From assembly GCA_036346375.1 (NCBI GenBank), contig CM070500.1, forward strand, positions 73,908,525-73,972,524: a DNA stretch of 64,000 nt. The letters are read 5' to 3'. Under the pieces are notes generated by a model. That model saw only the letters and a list, made by a program, of their open reading frames with translations, was not told the origin of the DNA and did no database searches. Below are positions 36,222 through 46,933 of this stretch, in pieces. Numbering within the stretch: position 1 is the stretch's first letter; every line of letters starts with the position of its first letter. This stretch comes from Guadua angustifolia. Lineage: Eukaryota; Streptophyta; Magnoliopsida; Poales; Poaceae. Position numbers and translations under genes: made by a program.

Positions 36222-36700
36222 AGATGGAATTCAAAAGAGTTTGCACCAGTGGACTTTTGGAAATCAAGAGATAAGAGACCGAGAGGAATATATCTGCGCC
36301 GGACTTAGATAAAGAAAGGTCCGACGTAGATGGTATACGCTCGATTTAATTCTTGCATGGAAAGCTTTCAACTACGAACTTAGAGGGGCATGGTCCAGCG
36401 AAGACAAAGCTTGCACCGGACTAAATTTCTGAGCAGACAAGATTGGTCCGTCGTGAATGGAATGCACTTAGTTTAATGTTTGTTTGAGTGGTTTTCAGTG
36501 TCTGACTGAAAAGGAATGGTCCGGCGTAGATTTTAGTTTGTGTCGGATAGATTTTCAGAAGAAACAAAGATGGTCTGGCGAGAATAGGATTTTGACTGAG
36601 GTTGCGCATAACTTTAGAAAAGAGCAATGTTTTGGGTCCGATGAAACACATACTGAATACTATACGACAAAAAAAAAATAAATACTATGCGACACAGAAA
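36222..36700. mobile_element. Older LTR-like repeat, right part
   Basis: Continues the repeat seen left of the copia insertion: several GGTCCGxCG and CCGGACT phrases at 36290-36560. It fades into AT-rich DNA by about 36700. 36700-36997 has nothing I can identify. Confidence 0.4.
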
Positions 36701-37005
36701 AATTGATTAATGTGAAAACAATTAAAATATCCCCGAGCAAGCATTAATGATGTCAAGATTGAAGACTTTCTATTTTATATTTTTGTAATGTCATTTGTTA
36801 CAATTTGGTATAATCTTTGCGTTGGAATTCTTAATCAAGGGTTTTCTCGTAAAAAGATGTAATTGACAGAATTTTTATAAAAATGTATGAATTCTGGAAA
36901 TAATGTATCTGCAATACCTGATGCTTGGTGTTCCTTAGTCAAATTTTCGATCAAATTTAAACAAATTGTCTCTAATTTGGAGACAGGTTCCCACCCGTTT
37001 CCGTG

Positions 37006-37436
37006 TAGGGCTGTAAACGATCCAAGCTCGATCAAGCCTGGCCCTCTAGGCTCGAGCTCGGTAAGACTCAAACAGAACTCGAGCCGAGCTCGAGTTGAGG
37101 TTCGAGTCTCGACCCAGACTCGAGCCCAGCTCGATCTAGACTCGAGCTCGGCTCGATTAAGCTCGATAAGCTTGATAAACTTGAAAAGTTCGAGTAAGCT
37201 CAGTAAACTTAGTAATAAGCTCGAGTAAACTCGGCTCGAGAAAGCTCGATAACAAGCTCGGAAAAGCTTGACTTAAGGAAATTCAGTTCAGGCTCGAATA
37301 GGCTCACGAACTATTCGAGATCGGCTCGGTTAAGCTCGCAAGCTCGAGTTCGATTCGTTCGGAGCTTAAGTCAAACTCAAACCTCTCACAAGCTAAGTTC
37401 GAGTAGTTCACAAGTCTCAAGCTTTTTTACACCTTA
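37006..37436. mobile_element. Non-autonomous hAT element, CTCGAGC-rich, 431 bp
   Basis: The left end TAGGGCTGTAAACGA and the right end (complement TAAGGTGTAAAAAAG) are imperfect inverted repeats. They are flanked by TTTCCGTG (36998-37005) and TTTCCGTA (37437-37444), an 8 bp duplication with one mismatch. The body is built of CTCGAGCTCGG-like words on both strands. The 8 bp duplication and ends fit hAT. Confidence 0.75.
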
Positions 37437-37563
37437 TTTCCGTAGCATCACTAGCTTATTGCATGGTACGAACGATTCACCTGCAGGCATCGACTCATCG
37501 TGTTCAGGACTTTGTGAAAGAACCAGAGGTCCTGGGAGTCTCTAATATAATATTATATAATCA

Positions 37564-38446
37564 TCTATATATTATACTTGCAAAAGTTCCAGCCTCCTCC
37601 TGCGTTTGAACCGAACCGGCCGTGCGACTCGGCTTAGCTCAAAAAAAAAAATTTACGTTTATGTCCCGCCAAAAATCTGTAATTATATATAGGTTTTTTA
37701 GTGGTTTTTTATAAAGAGGACCTTTTGGTTCAAAAAAATCGCGGATCTTTCGTGAAGAGGACCCTAGATAGATACCGGAAAAAAAACTTAGTGATGTTTA
37801 GATTATTTCGGCTATTTTTATGAAAAAGACCTTTCGATATAGCATAATCGTAGATGCACTTATATCCTTTCAACCGTTCACGATTTAAAAAAAACGGAGG
37901 AAAAAACAAAATTGTTTCCGTGAAAGAGAACAGCGCATGGCTGGCCAGGCTCGTTTTTTCCTTTTTACGTGTAGGCCCTTCAAAAATACATAATTACGTG
38001 TAGATCCTTTTCGCGGTTTTTTACGAAAAGAACCTTCTAGTTTAGAAAAATCGCGAATCTTTCGTGAAAAGGCTCTAAATAAATGCCCAAAAATACGTTG
38101 TTACGTGTAGATCCTTCCCACGTTTTTTACAAAGAGGACTTTCTAGTTCAGAAAAATCGTGGATTTTTCGTGGAAAGGCCCTAAATAGATACAAAAAATG
38201 TAATTACGTTTGGATCATTCCAGCTATTTTTCGCGAAAAGGATCTTTCGATTTAGCGCAATTGCAGATTCTTCGGGAGAGAACCCAGATAGATGAAAAAA
38301 ATGTGTGATTGTGTTTATATCCTTTCAACCGTTTTACGAATTTTCTCGATGATTTTTAGAAAAAAAAAACACCGCTGCAAAAAAAACGTAAATATTTCTA
38401 TGAAAAAACAACGCATGCGGCGTATCACGCCGCGAAGACTTCCTAG
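37564..38446 (+). mobile_element. Helitron-like unit 1
   Basis: The 5' end is A|TCTATATATTATAC. The 3' end has a perfect 7 bp stem GCGGCGT-ATC-ACGCCGC (38417-38433), then nine bases and CTAG|T (38443-38446). A subterminal hairpin about 10 bases before CTRR, with no target duplication, is the Helitron signature. The body has several degenerate copies of a block with GTAGGTCCTT, TTTTTTACGAAAAGGACC and AATCGCGGATCTTTCG. No Rep/Hel protein is present, so the unit is non-autonomous. Confidence 0.55.
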
Positions 38447-39170
38447 TACCTTTACTATTGTGGCAAAAGTCCCGGCCTCCTCCTGCGTTTGAGCCGGCGC
38501 CGATCACGCCGGCTCGGCTCAAAAAAAATTTGCGTTTAGGTCCTTAAAAAATCCGTAATTACGTATAGGTCCTTTCCGCGGTTTTTTACGAAAAGGACCT
38601 TCTAGTTCATAAAAATCGCGGATCTTTCGCGAGAGGACCCTAAATAGATACAAAAAAACGTAGTGACGTTTTGATCATTCCGGTTATTTTCTACGAAAAG
38701 GACATTTCGATTTAGCGCAATCGTAGATGCACTTGTGTCTTTTCAACCGTTTCGCATGTTTCCTCCACAATTTAAAAAAAAAACCGACGAAGAAAACGAA
38801 ATTGTTTCCGCGAAAAAATGCACAGTCGGCCGGCTCGGCTCATTTTTTCCTTTTCACTTTTAGGTCTCTAAAAAATGTGTAATTACGTGTAGGTCCTTCC
38901 CGTGACTTTTTACAAAGAGAATCTTCTGGTTCAGAAAAATCGGAAATCTTTCGTGAAAGGACCTTAAATAAATACCCAAAAAACGTAACGGCGTTTAGAT
39001 CATTCTAGCTATTTTTCACGAAAAAGACCTTTCGATTTAGCGTAATCATGGATGCATTTGTATTCTTTGAGCCGTTTTGCGTGTTTCCTCGATGATTTAA
39101 AAAAAGCACTGTCAGAAAATAAAATAAAATTATTTTCATGAAAAAAACAATACATGTAACGTTACCCTGG
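38447..39170 (+). mobile_element. Helitron-like unit 2, head-to-tail with unit 1
   Basis: It starts directly after unit 1 with TACCTTTACTATTG and repeats its opening (AAAAGTCCCGGCCTCCTCCTGCG here, AAAAGTTCCAGCCTCCTCCTGCG in unit 1, both in a >20 base match described by position 38463-38485 and 37581-37603). It ends with the fold-back GTAACGTTAC and CTGG|T (39167-39170). The terminal stem is weaker than in unit 1. Confidence 0.5.
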
Positions 39171-39360
39171 TACTTTTATTAAAACCTGCAAAGTTCGCGT
39201 CTAGAGCCGTGCCACGTCGCTGCTCGGCTCGCGTGAGCTTTCTTAGTTTCCGAGCTGACTCGAGCCGGCTTGTTAAGGTTAGTAAGCAGAAAAGGGAGCT
39301 CAGCTCGGCTCTTTTACAAGCTCGGCCCAGCTCGTCAGTGTTGTAACAAAAACTTGCAAA
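39171..39360 (+). mobile_element. Start of a third unit running into GCTCGGCTC-rich (hAT-like) sequence
   Basis: TACTTTTATTAAAACCTGCAA repeats the unit opening in weaker form. From about 39215 the words GCTCGGCTC and GAGCTCAGCTCGGCTC resemble the inside of the hAT element at 37006-37436 in the other orientation. Probably a truncated end of one or both families. 39360-40060 has no supported feature. Confidence 0.35.
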
Positions 39361-40389
39361 TATTGCTCGCTTGTCTTACAGAATTGAGTGATCAACTTGA
39401 AAGACCACCGTATTTGTGAGAAGTCCACCAGTTAACACTCATGAAAGATTTTACTGCAAAAGAAATTATGTTGCTCTTAGGGATTGTTAAAAAAATAATC
39501 AAGCAGATTGTGATCAGAAATTCTACGCTCTCTATCAAAGTTTGTAAAGCTTATTTTTTTGAATAGTTTTGTCCATAATTTCATAAATATAAGGTGTATT
39601 TCATATTCTAATACAAAATTAGTGTGATGTTCTCTCTATACTCCTAATAAATATCCATCTTTACTTTATATATTCTTTACATGCACGCATTAAGTATAGT
39701 GATTAGTCGTAATAATTAGAGATAATCTAATAATTTTAATATTTTTTTATTTATGTGTTTAGAAGAAACAATATAATACATATATTAAACCTGGAAGCTT
39801 TCACGGCCTCTCGCCGTGGCCACATCGATTTTGGGCCAACGTGGCCGCGTGCTGTCGCACTGCGTCGTCCACATGGTTAACTCGATACTCAAACTCAAGT
39901 AGCGGGTCACGTAGCTTAAACACAAACGGTCGCGCAGCGCAACGGTGAGAGCTCTCGCGCTTGCGCCAGCGACCCGGCTTTGAGTCCGCTCGCTCATGTG
40001 CGTCGCCCCGCTCGGTTTTTTCTGAGCGACGCATGGCGCGGCCGCGTGGCCTGACGCGTGGTGCGATCGTGGGCTGATGCGTGGCGCATGTATTTTTGCG
40101 AAAAGGCCCAATTTTTTTTACGAAAAACGCCTGACAGAACCCGAAATTACAGAATAGTACTTCCTTTACGTGGGCCCCCAAAACTCCTAAATTTTTTTCC
40201 AAAAAGGCCCCCGGAATTTCCTGGAATTGCAGGTCTTTCGCGACAAGGAGCTAAAAATTTTCTAAAATTACAAATTGGTCTTTTTTTACTAGAACACCCA
40301 CATAGCTTTTTTTAGTTCTCTCTAAATTCCCTAAAATTATGGAATAGCCATTTTTTGTGAAAATTTTTCCAGATCCACGAAAATTCTAT

Positions 40390-40730
40390 AAAATTATGAA
40401 ATGGTCTATTTTTCCCTAAAAGAGCCCCGCGACTTCTTCTGTTTGGTTTTTGGTGCCCTATTTTTTATAGAGAGTTGCTTAAATTTTTCGCAGGCCCTCC
40501 GGAGCTTTCAAAAAAAAATTTAGCGGAATAGCCGTTTTTTTGTTGAAAATTTTTCTGAAACTCCGAAAATTCCATAAAACTATGGAATAGTCTATTTTTT
40601 CCATAGAAGACTCCCGAGACTTCTTCTGTATGGTTTTTGGTGCCCTATTTTTTACGGAGAGTCGCTCAAATTTTTCGCAGGCCCTTCAGAGCTTTCAAAA
40701 ATTATTTTTAGCACGCCATTTTGTACAAAG
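40390..40730. repeat. Tandem duplication, period about 187 bp
   Basis: The phrase TGGTTTTTGGTGCCCTATTT occurs at about 40444 and 40631, with matching context on both sides (GACTTCTTCTG before, TTTTTCGCAGGCCC after). The composition resembles the fold-back repeats at 37.6-39.2 kb. Confidence 0.65.
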
Positions 40731-41039
40731 AGGCACTCAAAATTTTGTGTTGAACCTTCAGTGCTTCCATAATTTATTTTTAACGCGTCGTTCTTGATGA
40801 AAAATTATCCAAAACATTCAAAAATTATGTATTGGTCTATTTTTCCTCTGTTGAACTCCCAGAACTCACGTAAATTTCACTGCTTGTCTTATATTGGCTA
40901 CCGTGTCGTGGCACGGCGTGCGTCGTGCCCACGTGTCTAGTTATATCTTATGCACGGAAGAATACGACCGCAATAGAGGCGCCCACATCACTGATTTTTT
41001 GAAAACACCTCCTAGAAATTTTGAAATCGCGGACAGGTC

Positions 41040-41360
41040 CTTCCACATGTTATTTTGCAAAAGGAACCCTATGTTTTGGCAAATTCGATCCGAGCGTCGG
41101 TTTTTTAAAGCCGACAGATTTAAAATTAAGTTTAAGTCTAGTTATTTTGCAAAAAGTTTCACCAGTTATTTTGCGAAAAGGATCTGTGGTTCCGCAAATT
41201 CGATTTGGGCACCGGTTCTTTAAACCCAAAAGATTTAAAATTATGTTTAGGTTCGATTATTTTGCAAAAAGATCATGTGGTTCTGCAAATTTGACACAGA
41301 CGCCGGTTCTTCAAACCCGAAAGATTTAAAATTATATTTAGATCTTTCTACCTTTTTGTA
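41040..41360. repeat. Three diverged tandem units of about 90-120 bp
   Basis: AGATTTAAAATTA recurs near 41109, 41230 and 41322, each preceded by a CGGTTCTT-like phrase and GCAAATTCGA. Open frames here (for example 41021-41329) are by-products of the repeat. 41360-42060 is the promoter region of the next gene. Confidence 0.55.
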
Positions 41361-42064
41361 AAAAAAAAATTGGACTAAAATTTGCGCGGCCTGGTGTAGC
41401 ACGCTGCACTGCCTAGTCTAAGCTAATCCATGCAGCATAAACTTCCTTTTCTTTGTTTTTTCCTTTTTTGCGAAATACAGCACGAGAGAGACCTTTGTGC
41501 AATCAATCATGACCTGCGTTGGTGAGATTTTCTTGGTTAGCCCAGCAGACGGTTAACCGTGTAATTGATTGATGCTTACTTGCACACGAATCAAGACAGC
41601 ACCTCCCTTTTCTTTCTCTTTCGTACTGTGCAAACTAAATCTAGAATCAGACGTCAAGTGTGAGTAGGTTACTCCCGGGCCACCAGATCCCCACCGCCCA
41701 CCTAATCATGCTGCTAATAACATAAGACAGTCAGCAAGGAACATGTCATTTCCCCTAAAAAAAAAGAAAGAAAAAGAAGGAACATGTCACTTCTGGGAAG
41801 AACAACTGCAATATAAGAGAATAATTGCTGTGGGTCAAACAAGAAAAGTGACAGAACGGGAAGCATTAGATCACTGCAACGAAAAGGAAAAGAGAAGCTA
41901 CTACAGATTAATATATGGCTTTGGTCAGTGTTAGTTGGCTTGCCCTGTAGAAAGTTTGGCCCAAACCAGAGCAGAGCCTGGGTACTGGTTTCAGTTGCAC
42001 ACGGCACAGATGGAAACAAAAAGGCGACATGCGTGCTATGAAATTGAAATATCCCGTATGGCCG

Positions 42065-42072
42065 TATATATA
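42065..42072 (+). promoter_or_regulatory. TATA box of the DUF7731 gene
   Basis: TATATATA 105-112 bp upstream of the ATG at 42177. Position and context suit a plant core promoter. Confidence 0.6.
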
Positions 42073-42176
42073 TTCAGGTCGATATTGTGCTAACCCTTCT
42101 TCCACGCACAGCACACGCGCTTGAGGTTCTCCCTGGCCCACGGTCGACGATCGAGCTTGAAATCCTGTCGAGAACA

Positions 42177-43130
42177 ATGGCTTCTTGGTGTTGGTCCAGG
42201 TGCTTCTTCATGGCGTGCGTCTGCTGCTGGCTGGTCTCTTGCTGCAAATCAGGTTCAGTTTTTCGTTTCGTTTCGTTTCGTTTTCCTTCGAGCTTTCATT
42301 GCCGAACTGCATGCGCTTGCATGAACGAAGCACATCGTTTGCATCTGCTGCGAACTGTGTTCTGATGTATGCGTGGTTGTTCAATGGTATGTATTTTCGG
42401 ATCTCATGCAGATGAAGCAGCCTTCCATGGTCAGAAGAGAAGTACTGTAGACATAGTTGCAAGAGCCCTCATCTGCTTCAACGATCGCTACGTAAGTGCA
42501 CCGTCTAAGTAGTAGTAAATCCTGGCACTGCATCTTCACAGTCGAAATACTGTATTTCGTTCGGTCTTCTTTGGAGCTTGCGCAAGCTCTTGTTAGTAAC
42601 TTGTATCCATTGCGTGATGTGATATGATGCATGTTTCGTCTTGCGATGTGATGGCTGAAGATCTACATCGGCTGCCACGGCTCGTTCCGGCTGGGTCCCC
42701 AGGGCGCGCTGGACGTGCCGCCGTCGGCGACGGAGTCGTTCTGCGGCGGGCCGTGCCTGGCGGAGACGAACCTGGTGCTCAGGTGCATCGACGACATCAT
42801 GGACAACTTCAGGTTCTACAACGGCGCCTCCGTCGGCGACGTCCGCTTCGCGCTCGACCGGGGCTGCGGCCACACCGGCCTCCGAGGCACGCACGCACTC
42901 CACACATATATGCTCGTCTTCTGCAGTTCTGATGCCATTTACTTCAGCTCGACACATGACGATTTTTCGCTCGATGTTTTGCAGGTGACTTCGACGTGCT
43001 GCAGCGCCTGGGAGGAGACGGCTACCACGGCGACAGCTACTTCTACAACCGTGGAAGCAGCAGGCGATTAGCCTCTTATAATCTGATGCTGCTGCTGTTG
43101 AGCATTGTTGCGATGCTCTTGTGGGGCTAA
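42177..43130 (+). CDS. DUF7731-type secreted, probably GPI-anchored protein; exons 42177-42252, 42412-42491, 42661-42886, 42985-43130
   Basis: The joined exons give 175 residues. An N-terminal signal peptide (hydrophobic to about residue 22) is followed by VARALICFNDRY, IYIGCHGSFRL, a conserved Cys-rich core (SFCGGPCLAETNLVLRC, DDIMDNFRFYN, RGCGHTG) and a hydrophobic C-terminus (LMLLLLSIVAMLLW) after a small-residue stretch (GSSRR), as in GPI-anchored proteins. I recognise the family as plant DUF7731, recalled from memory; its function is unknown, and a cell-surface place is inferred. Introns 1 and 2 are GT-AG. Intron 3 can only be spliced as GC-AG (CGAG|GCACGC...TTGCAG|GTGAC), which keeps the conserved GDFDVLQ in frame. 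Confidence 0.8.
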
Positions 43131-43429
43131 TTAACCGGCTAACCAACCAAGTTCAAGGTGGTACACATGCATGCTAGTGATTGTGGTTAATTACTAGATC
43201 AATGCTCGTGCGTTGCTACGAAAAATAAAATTGGTAACGAAACATAAAGGTCAAGCAATAAAAGAAAATTGTGCTACAAAATCAAACATCTAATTCTCCC
43301 AATTACAAAAGTTTTTATGGTTTCTTCTCCGGTATAAATTATAACCAAATATATTGTATGTAGCAATATATATTACAAATCTCAAAAATCAATCAATCAT
43401 TTTTATCTTTTTTTGCAATTTATATTACC

Positions 43430-44232
43430 AGCTCGTGTTCCTCTTCCTCTCGCCATGCCCGCAGCACGCGCTCCTCGGCGCCATCGACCTCGTCTTTCTC
43501 GTCGCCTCGCTCGTTCTCGTCATCCACCGCCTTCACAGGGGCGACACGGGGGCTTCCCCTGAACACGAGGCGCTGCTGCCGAAACCACCACCATTCTGGA
43601 CCACTGGCCGCTATGCTGTCTTCGCCGTGGTGTCTGCCGTCCTCCTCATGCTTGCATTCTTCCTCCTGCCGAGCACACCATGGCGCGCTGTGGAGTCCGC
43701 CTTCCTCGCCGCCCACTTCGTCGCGCACGCCATGGCTGCGTGGTCAGTCGCCTCGGAGAAAGAGACCACCGCTGCCACCCAGCCTTTGCACCTCCGTGTC
43801 TTCTGGATCATCACCGCCCTCGGCGCCACACTCTTCTCTGCTTCGGCGGTGGTTTGCTGCGCCGACGGTTCACTGCTCTTCCCAGATGACCCTCTCGCCT
43901 TTGCCGGCCTACTCATCTCTATGCCTCTAGCGTATCTAGTCATGACTGGCTTCACCGGCCATGACGCTGGAGCCCATGAAGGTGAACCAGAAAACACCAG
44001 CGCCAAGGCGTCTACCATGCCGTGCGCCGCCTCGTCGTTCCTCTCTCTCGTGACGTTCGACTAGATCAACCCATTTATCTCGAACGGGTATGCCAATGAC
44101 TTTCTCACCACCGACGACGTCCCACAGGTGTCGCCAAACAACCACACCGAAGCGTCGTACGCTTTGTTCACGTCCAACTGGCCGGCGTTGGGGTCACCGC
44201 ACTCGGTGGGCCTCCTGCACCTCGCAGCCATG
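43430..44232 (+). pseudogene. ABCC (MRP) transporter pseudogene, left part
   Basis: The + frame reads CPQHALLGAIDLVFLVASL, FVAHAMAAWSVASEKE, PLHLRVFWIITALGATLF, FPDDPLAFAGLL and then SSFLSLVTFD*INPFISNGY. This is the N-terminal membrane domain and linker of a plant ABCC transporter. A TAG stop (44062-44064) replaces the Trp usually found in the SWINPL motif. The frame continues through SYALFTSNWPALGS to LLHLAAM, where a transposon begins. No start codon of the parent protein is present at the left; the first match is near CPQHALLG. Nucleotide-binding domains are missing, so it is a truncated relic. Confidence 0.8.
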
Positions 44233-45217
44233 CAGTGGCGAATCCAGGATGAAAATAGAGGAGGGACTACAATGTAGAAGTCCTAACTAAAGATAAGTAT
44301 ACTAATGATATATCTACCGATCTATTGCTAACCAAATTCCAAATTCATACACAAAGGGAAAGGAAACAAAGTGAATAATCAAAATATGATAAGGGTGGTA
44401 ACATGCTAATGGATAGAATGACATAAATATTAAAATATGTGATGACGAATCATCAACCATTCGAATCGTAGACAAATATATAAAACTAAGTGATGCAATT
44501 TCAATTTGTGAATACAAAAATCAGACATCAGTTATAAGAAAGAGGGCATTTAGGTATGAGGCATTGTATTGGGATTTGGGGCAATTTTTTTTATACCGAG
44601 CAATCAGTGGTGCTGGCGAATCTCTGGCACTAGCGTCCTTGTCCTGGCGATCAATTCGAGGCTAAGAGGCTCCTTGGTCGCTCCTCCTTGCCGATTGCCC
44701 CGATTCCTCTCTTGTGATGCGCATTCGGGCGCCGGTTGGACGGTGCTCTGAGCGGATGATTCCTGTCCTTTGGCGATACGCCCTGTACTCCAGGTCTTCG
44801 GTGACTATCGGTACCGGCGTGCCGCGGCGAATTCTCGCGAATCGGCCACCTACCGCGTGGTCACGCCCGCCTATGCGTCTACCGCCCACAATCGTCTGTG
44901 CGTCAATCTGCCGCCTGCGAGATGACACTGTTCATCTCTCCGACTCCCTGTGTTGTGCTACAGTAAAGGAGGCTGAGTATTGTATCAGGTGAAAGCCCAC
45001 GAGAGTAAGAGAGCTCATGACTAATTTTGATGGCCCACTTACCTAGCAGTATTGTTTTCTTCTTACATCTTATTCCCAGTTCCTAAACCTACCGATTTGC
45101 CACTATGACGCCATATCTTTGCTTCTTTCTAGCGTTAGGGATACTGAGAGGAGGGGGGTTCGACTTACCGGAGGTGGAGCTGGCGCCCCAACCAGCCCCA
45201 ATGCTACATTCGCCCAT
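44233..45217. mobile_element. Mutator-like element, 985 bp, in the ABCC relic
   Basis: The left end AGTGGCGAATCCAGGATG and the complement of the right end (ATGGGCGAATGTAGCATT) match at about 12 of 18 positions. Flanks are GCAGCCATG (44224-44232) and GCGGCCATG (45218-45226), a 9 bp duplication with one mismatch, as for Mutator-like elements. ORFs inside are short and unrecognised. Confidence 0.65.
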
Positions 45218-45315
45218 GCGGCCATGTACGTCGGTCCGTCACTTATTGATCAGTTCGTCGAGTTCATTCGCCGTGGCGGCACGACATGGGAGATCTTGAA
45301 CGAATTCTCTTGATT
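45218..45315 (+). pseudogene. ABCC transporter pseudogene, right part
   Basis: Immediately after the insertion the sequence resumes as AAMYVGPSLIDQFVEFIRRG, the next stretch of the ABCC transmembrane domain. It breaks off within about 30 codons at a TGA (45313-45315). The rest of the transporter is absent. Confidence 0.75.
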
Positions 45316-46933
45316 GATTCTATGAAAACTCTACAAAATATATAGAGTACAAAAGGAATGTTGGCCGGCTATTAATTACCAGCAATAATCAGAGATTTTG
45401 CTATAATAATCAGCCATATTTATAGAGATATGGCTGGCTGTAAATCAAGAAACAATAATTAGCTATAATGACCTATTATTATTGGAGATATGGCGAGAGG
45501 AGGCTAAGAAAAACAGACCACTGCCACCAACTGCAAATTTATATCAGTAGAGATATACCAGAGTGTATGGGACTCTATGCTTCGACTTCGAGACAGGGAA
45601 AACGGAAGGGCAAAACCCTGACATGCTTATGATGTTGCTACTGTGATACTAGCTAGAACATATGCTAATGAAACAAGTTTTGTTAATGCAATAGTGTGGT
45701 ACTAGCCAGGGAAACGAAAAACTATGCTGTGATTTTGCTACCGCGATACATGTGTAATCTGAAGATTTTTTGCAAAGTAAAATGCAAAACCATGGAGGGA
45801 AAGAAAATGTCAGGGGCAACAACTAGTTCTTATTCCACTTTTGACTCTACGGTATTCCGGTAACTGATAATACTAGTTTTTTTAAGTTACAAAGATTATG
45901 TACATCTTACTCACACTATACACATACATACACATACATGTGTATCTGTTAGATTGTATTGAAGTTTTGCGATTTTGCAAAACTGCGTATTTATGGGCAA
46001 AACTATAAAACAAACACACACTCAAGATTCATTTTTAGAATATCACATCAGATAAAGGTACAAACAAGAAACTAAAAGAAAAAAAAGAATATATTGACCC
46101 CTTGGGGTCATAAACTATTGAGCGTAGCCAAAACTACAGAACACTTCAAACCAAATTTGGTTAAAAAAAAGAAAACCCCACCCGTCACATTTGACGGAAA
46201 CTAACAGGGCAGGCCCACACGTCGGTGTCATGGCAATGCAATGTTTGCCGCGAGAGTGTTGGTCGGCTGGGCACGTCATGATCTGAGCAAGGTTGGGGCC
46301 GACGCGGACACGGTTAAGTAAATTTCACACAAACTACACATTTGTTGGCAAAAATATCAGATGCATACATGTTTAAAAGGCCTCCTTGATTCAAAGGAAA
46401 AGTGTAGACATTCAACCAAAGAAAACAATTCCTACGAGGAGTGTTTGGTTTGTAGGATTGCTTTATAGGATAGGAAAATTTTCTACAATTTTGTAGGAAT
46501 TCTAGCGTGAGGTTCAACCTCATGTTACCAATTCCTTTGAGTTGTAGTGCATCTTCTCTCTCTCTCTTCATTCTCTCACTGACAAATTAATATTTAATAT
46601 CAAAATTCCAAGTTTTTTTGTGTGAAGCATTCAAAAACATCTTTTGTGCAATTCATGTGGTTTTGTTTCCTAAGGGATTCAGTGTGCCATAAAATTTCAA
46701 TATGTTTTTCTTATGGTTTTGTTTCATTCAGTAAAACTACACATTTTACAAAGATTTGATCAACCAATCGTAGAAGATGAGGGCTCAATCTGCTGAAGAT
46801 GGGAAGGGGCTAAAACCCATACACCTCATGGATGCACATTTTCATGGGTAGCCCAAAAGTTTTAGGGCTTAATCCAGGCCGGGCCCAATGTCCTGAAAAA
46901 GAAGGAAGCACGTAGCATTGCAGTAGGAGGCAC
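45316..46933. other. AT-rich intergenic DNA
   Basis: No gene. 45360-45500 holds several short words repeated in inverted order (GGCCGGCTATTAATTA, ATATGGCTGGCTG). A stretch at 46440-46545 (AGTGTTTGGTTTGTAGGATT) looks like a grass MITE start, but no matching end was found. Confidence 0.35.

Noticed and set aside
43354..43430. Using ATG 43354 as the start of the ABCC-like ORF
   Set aside because: The first 25 residues (AT-rich, Asn/Ile/Phe-rich) do not resemble an ABCC N-terminus. The open frame is accidental.
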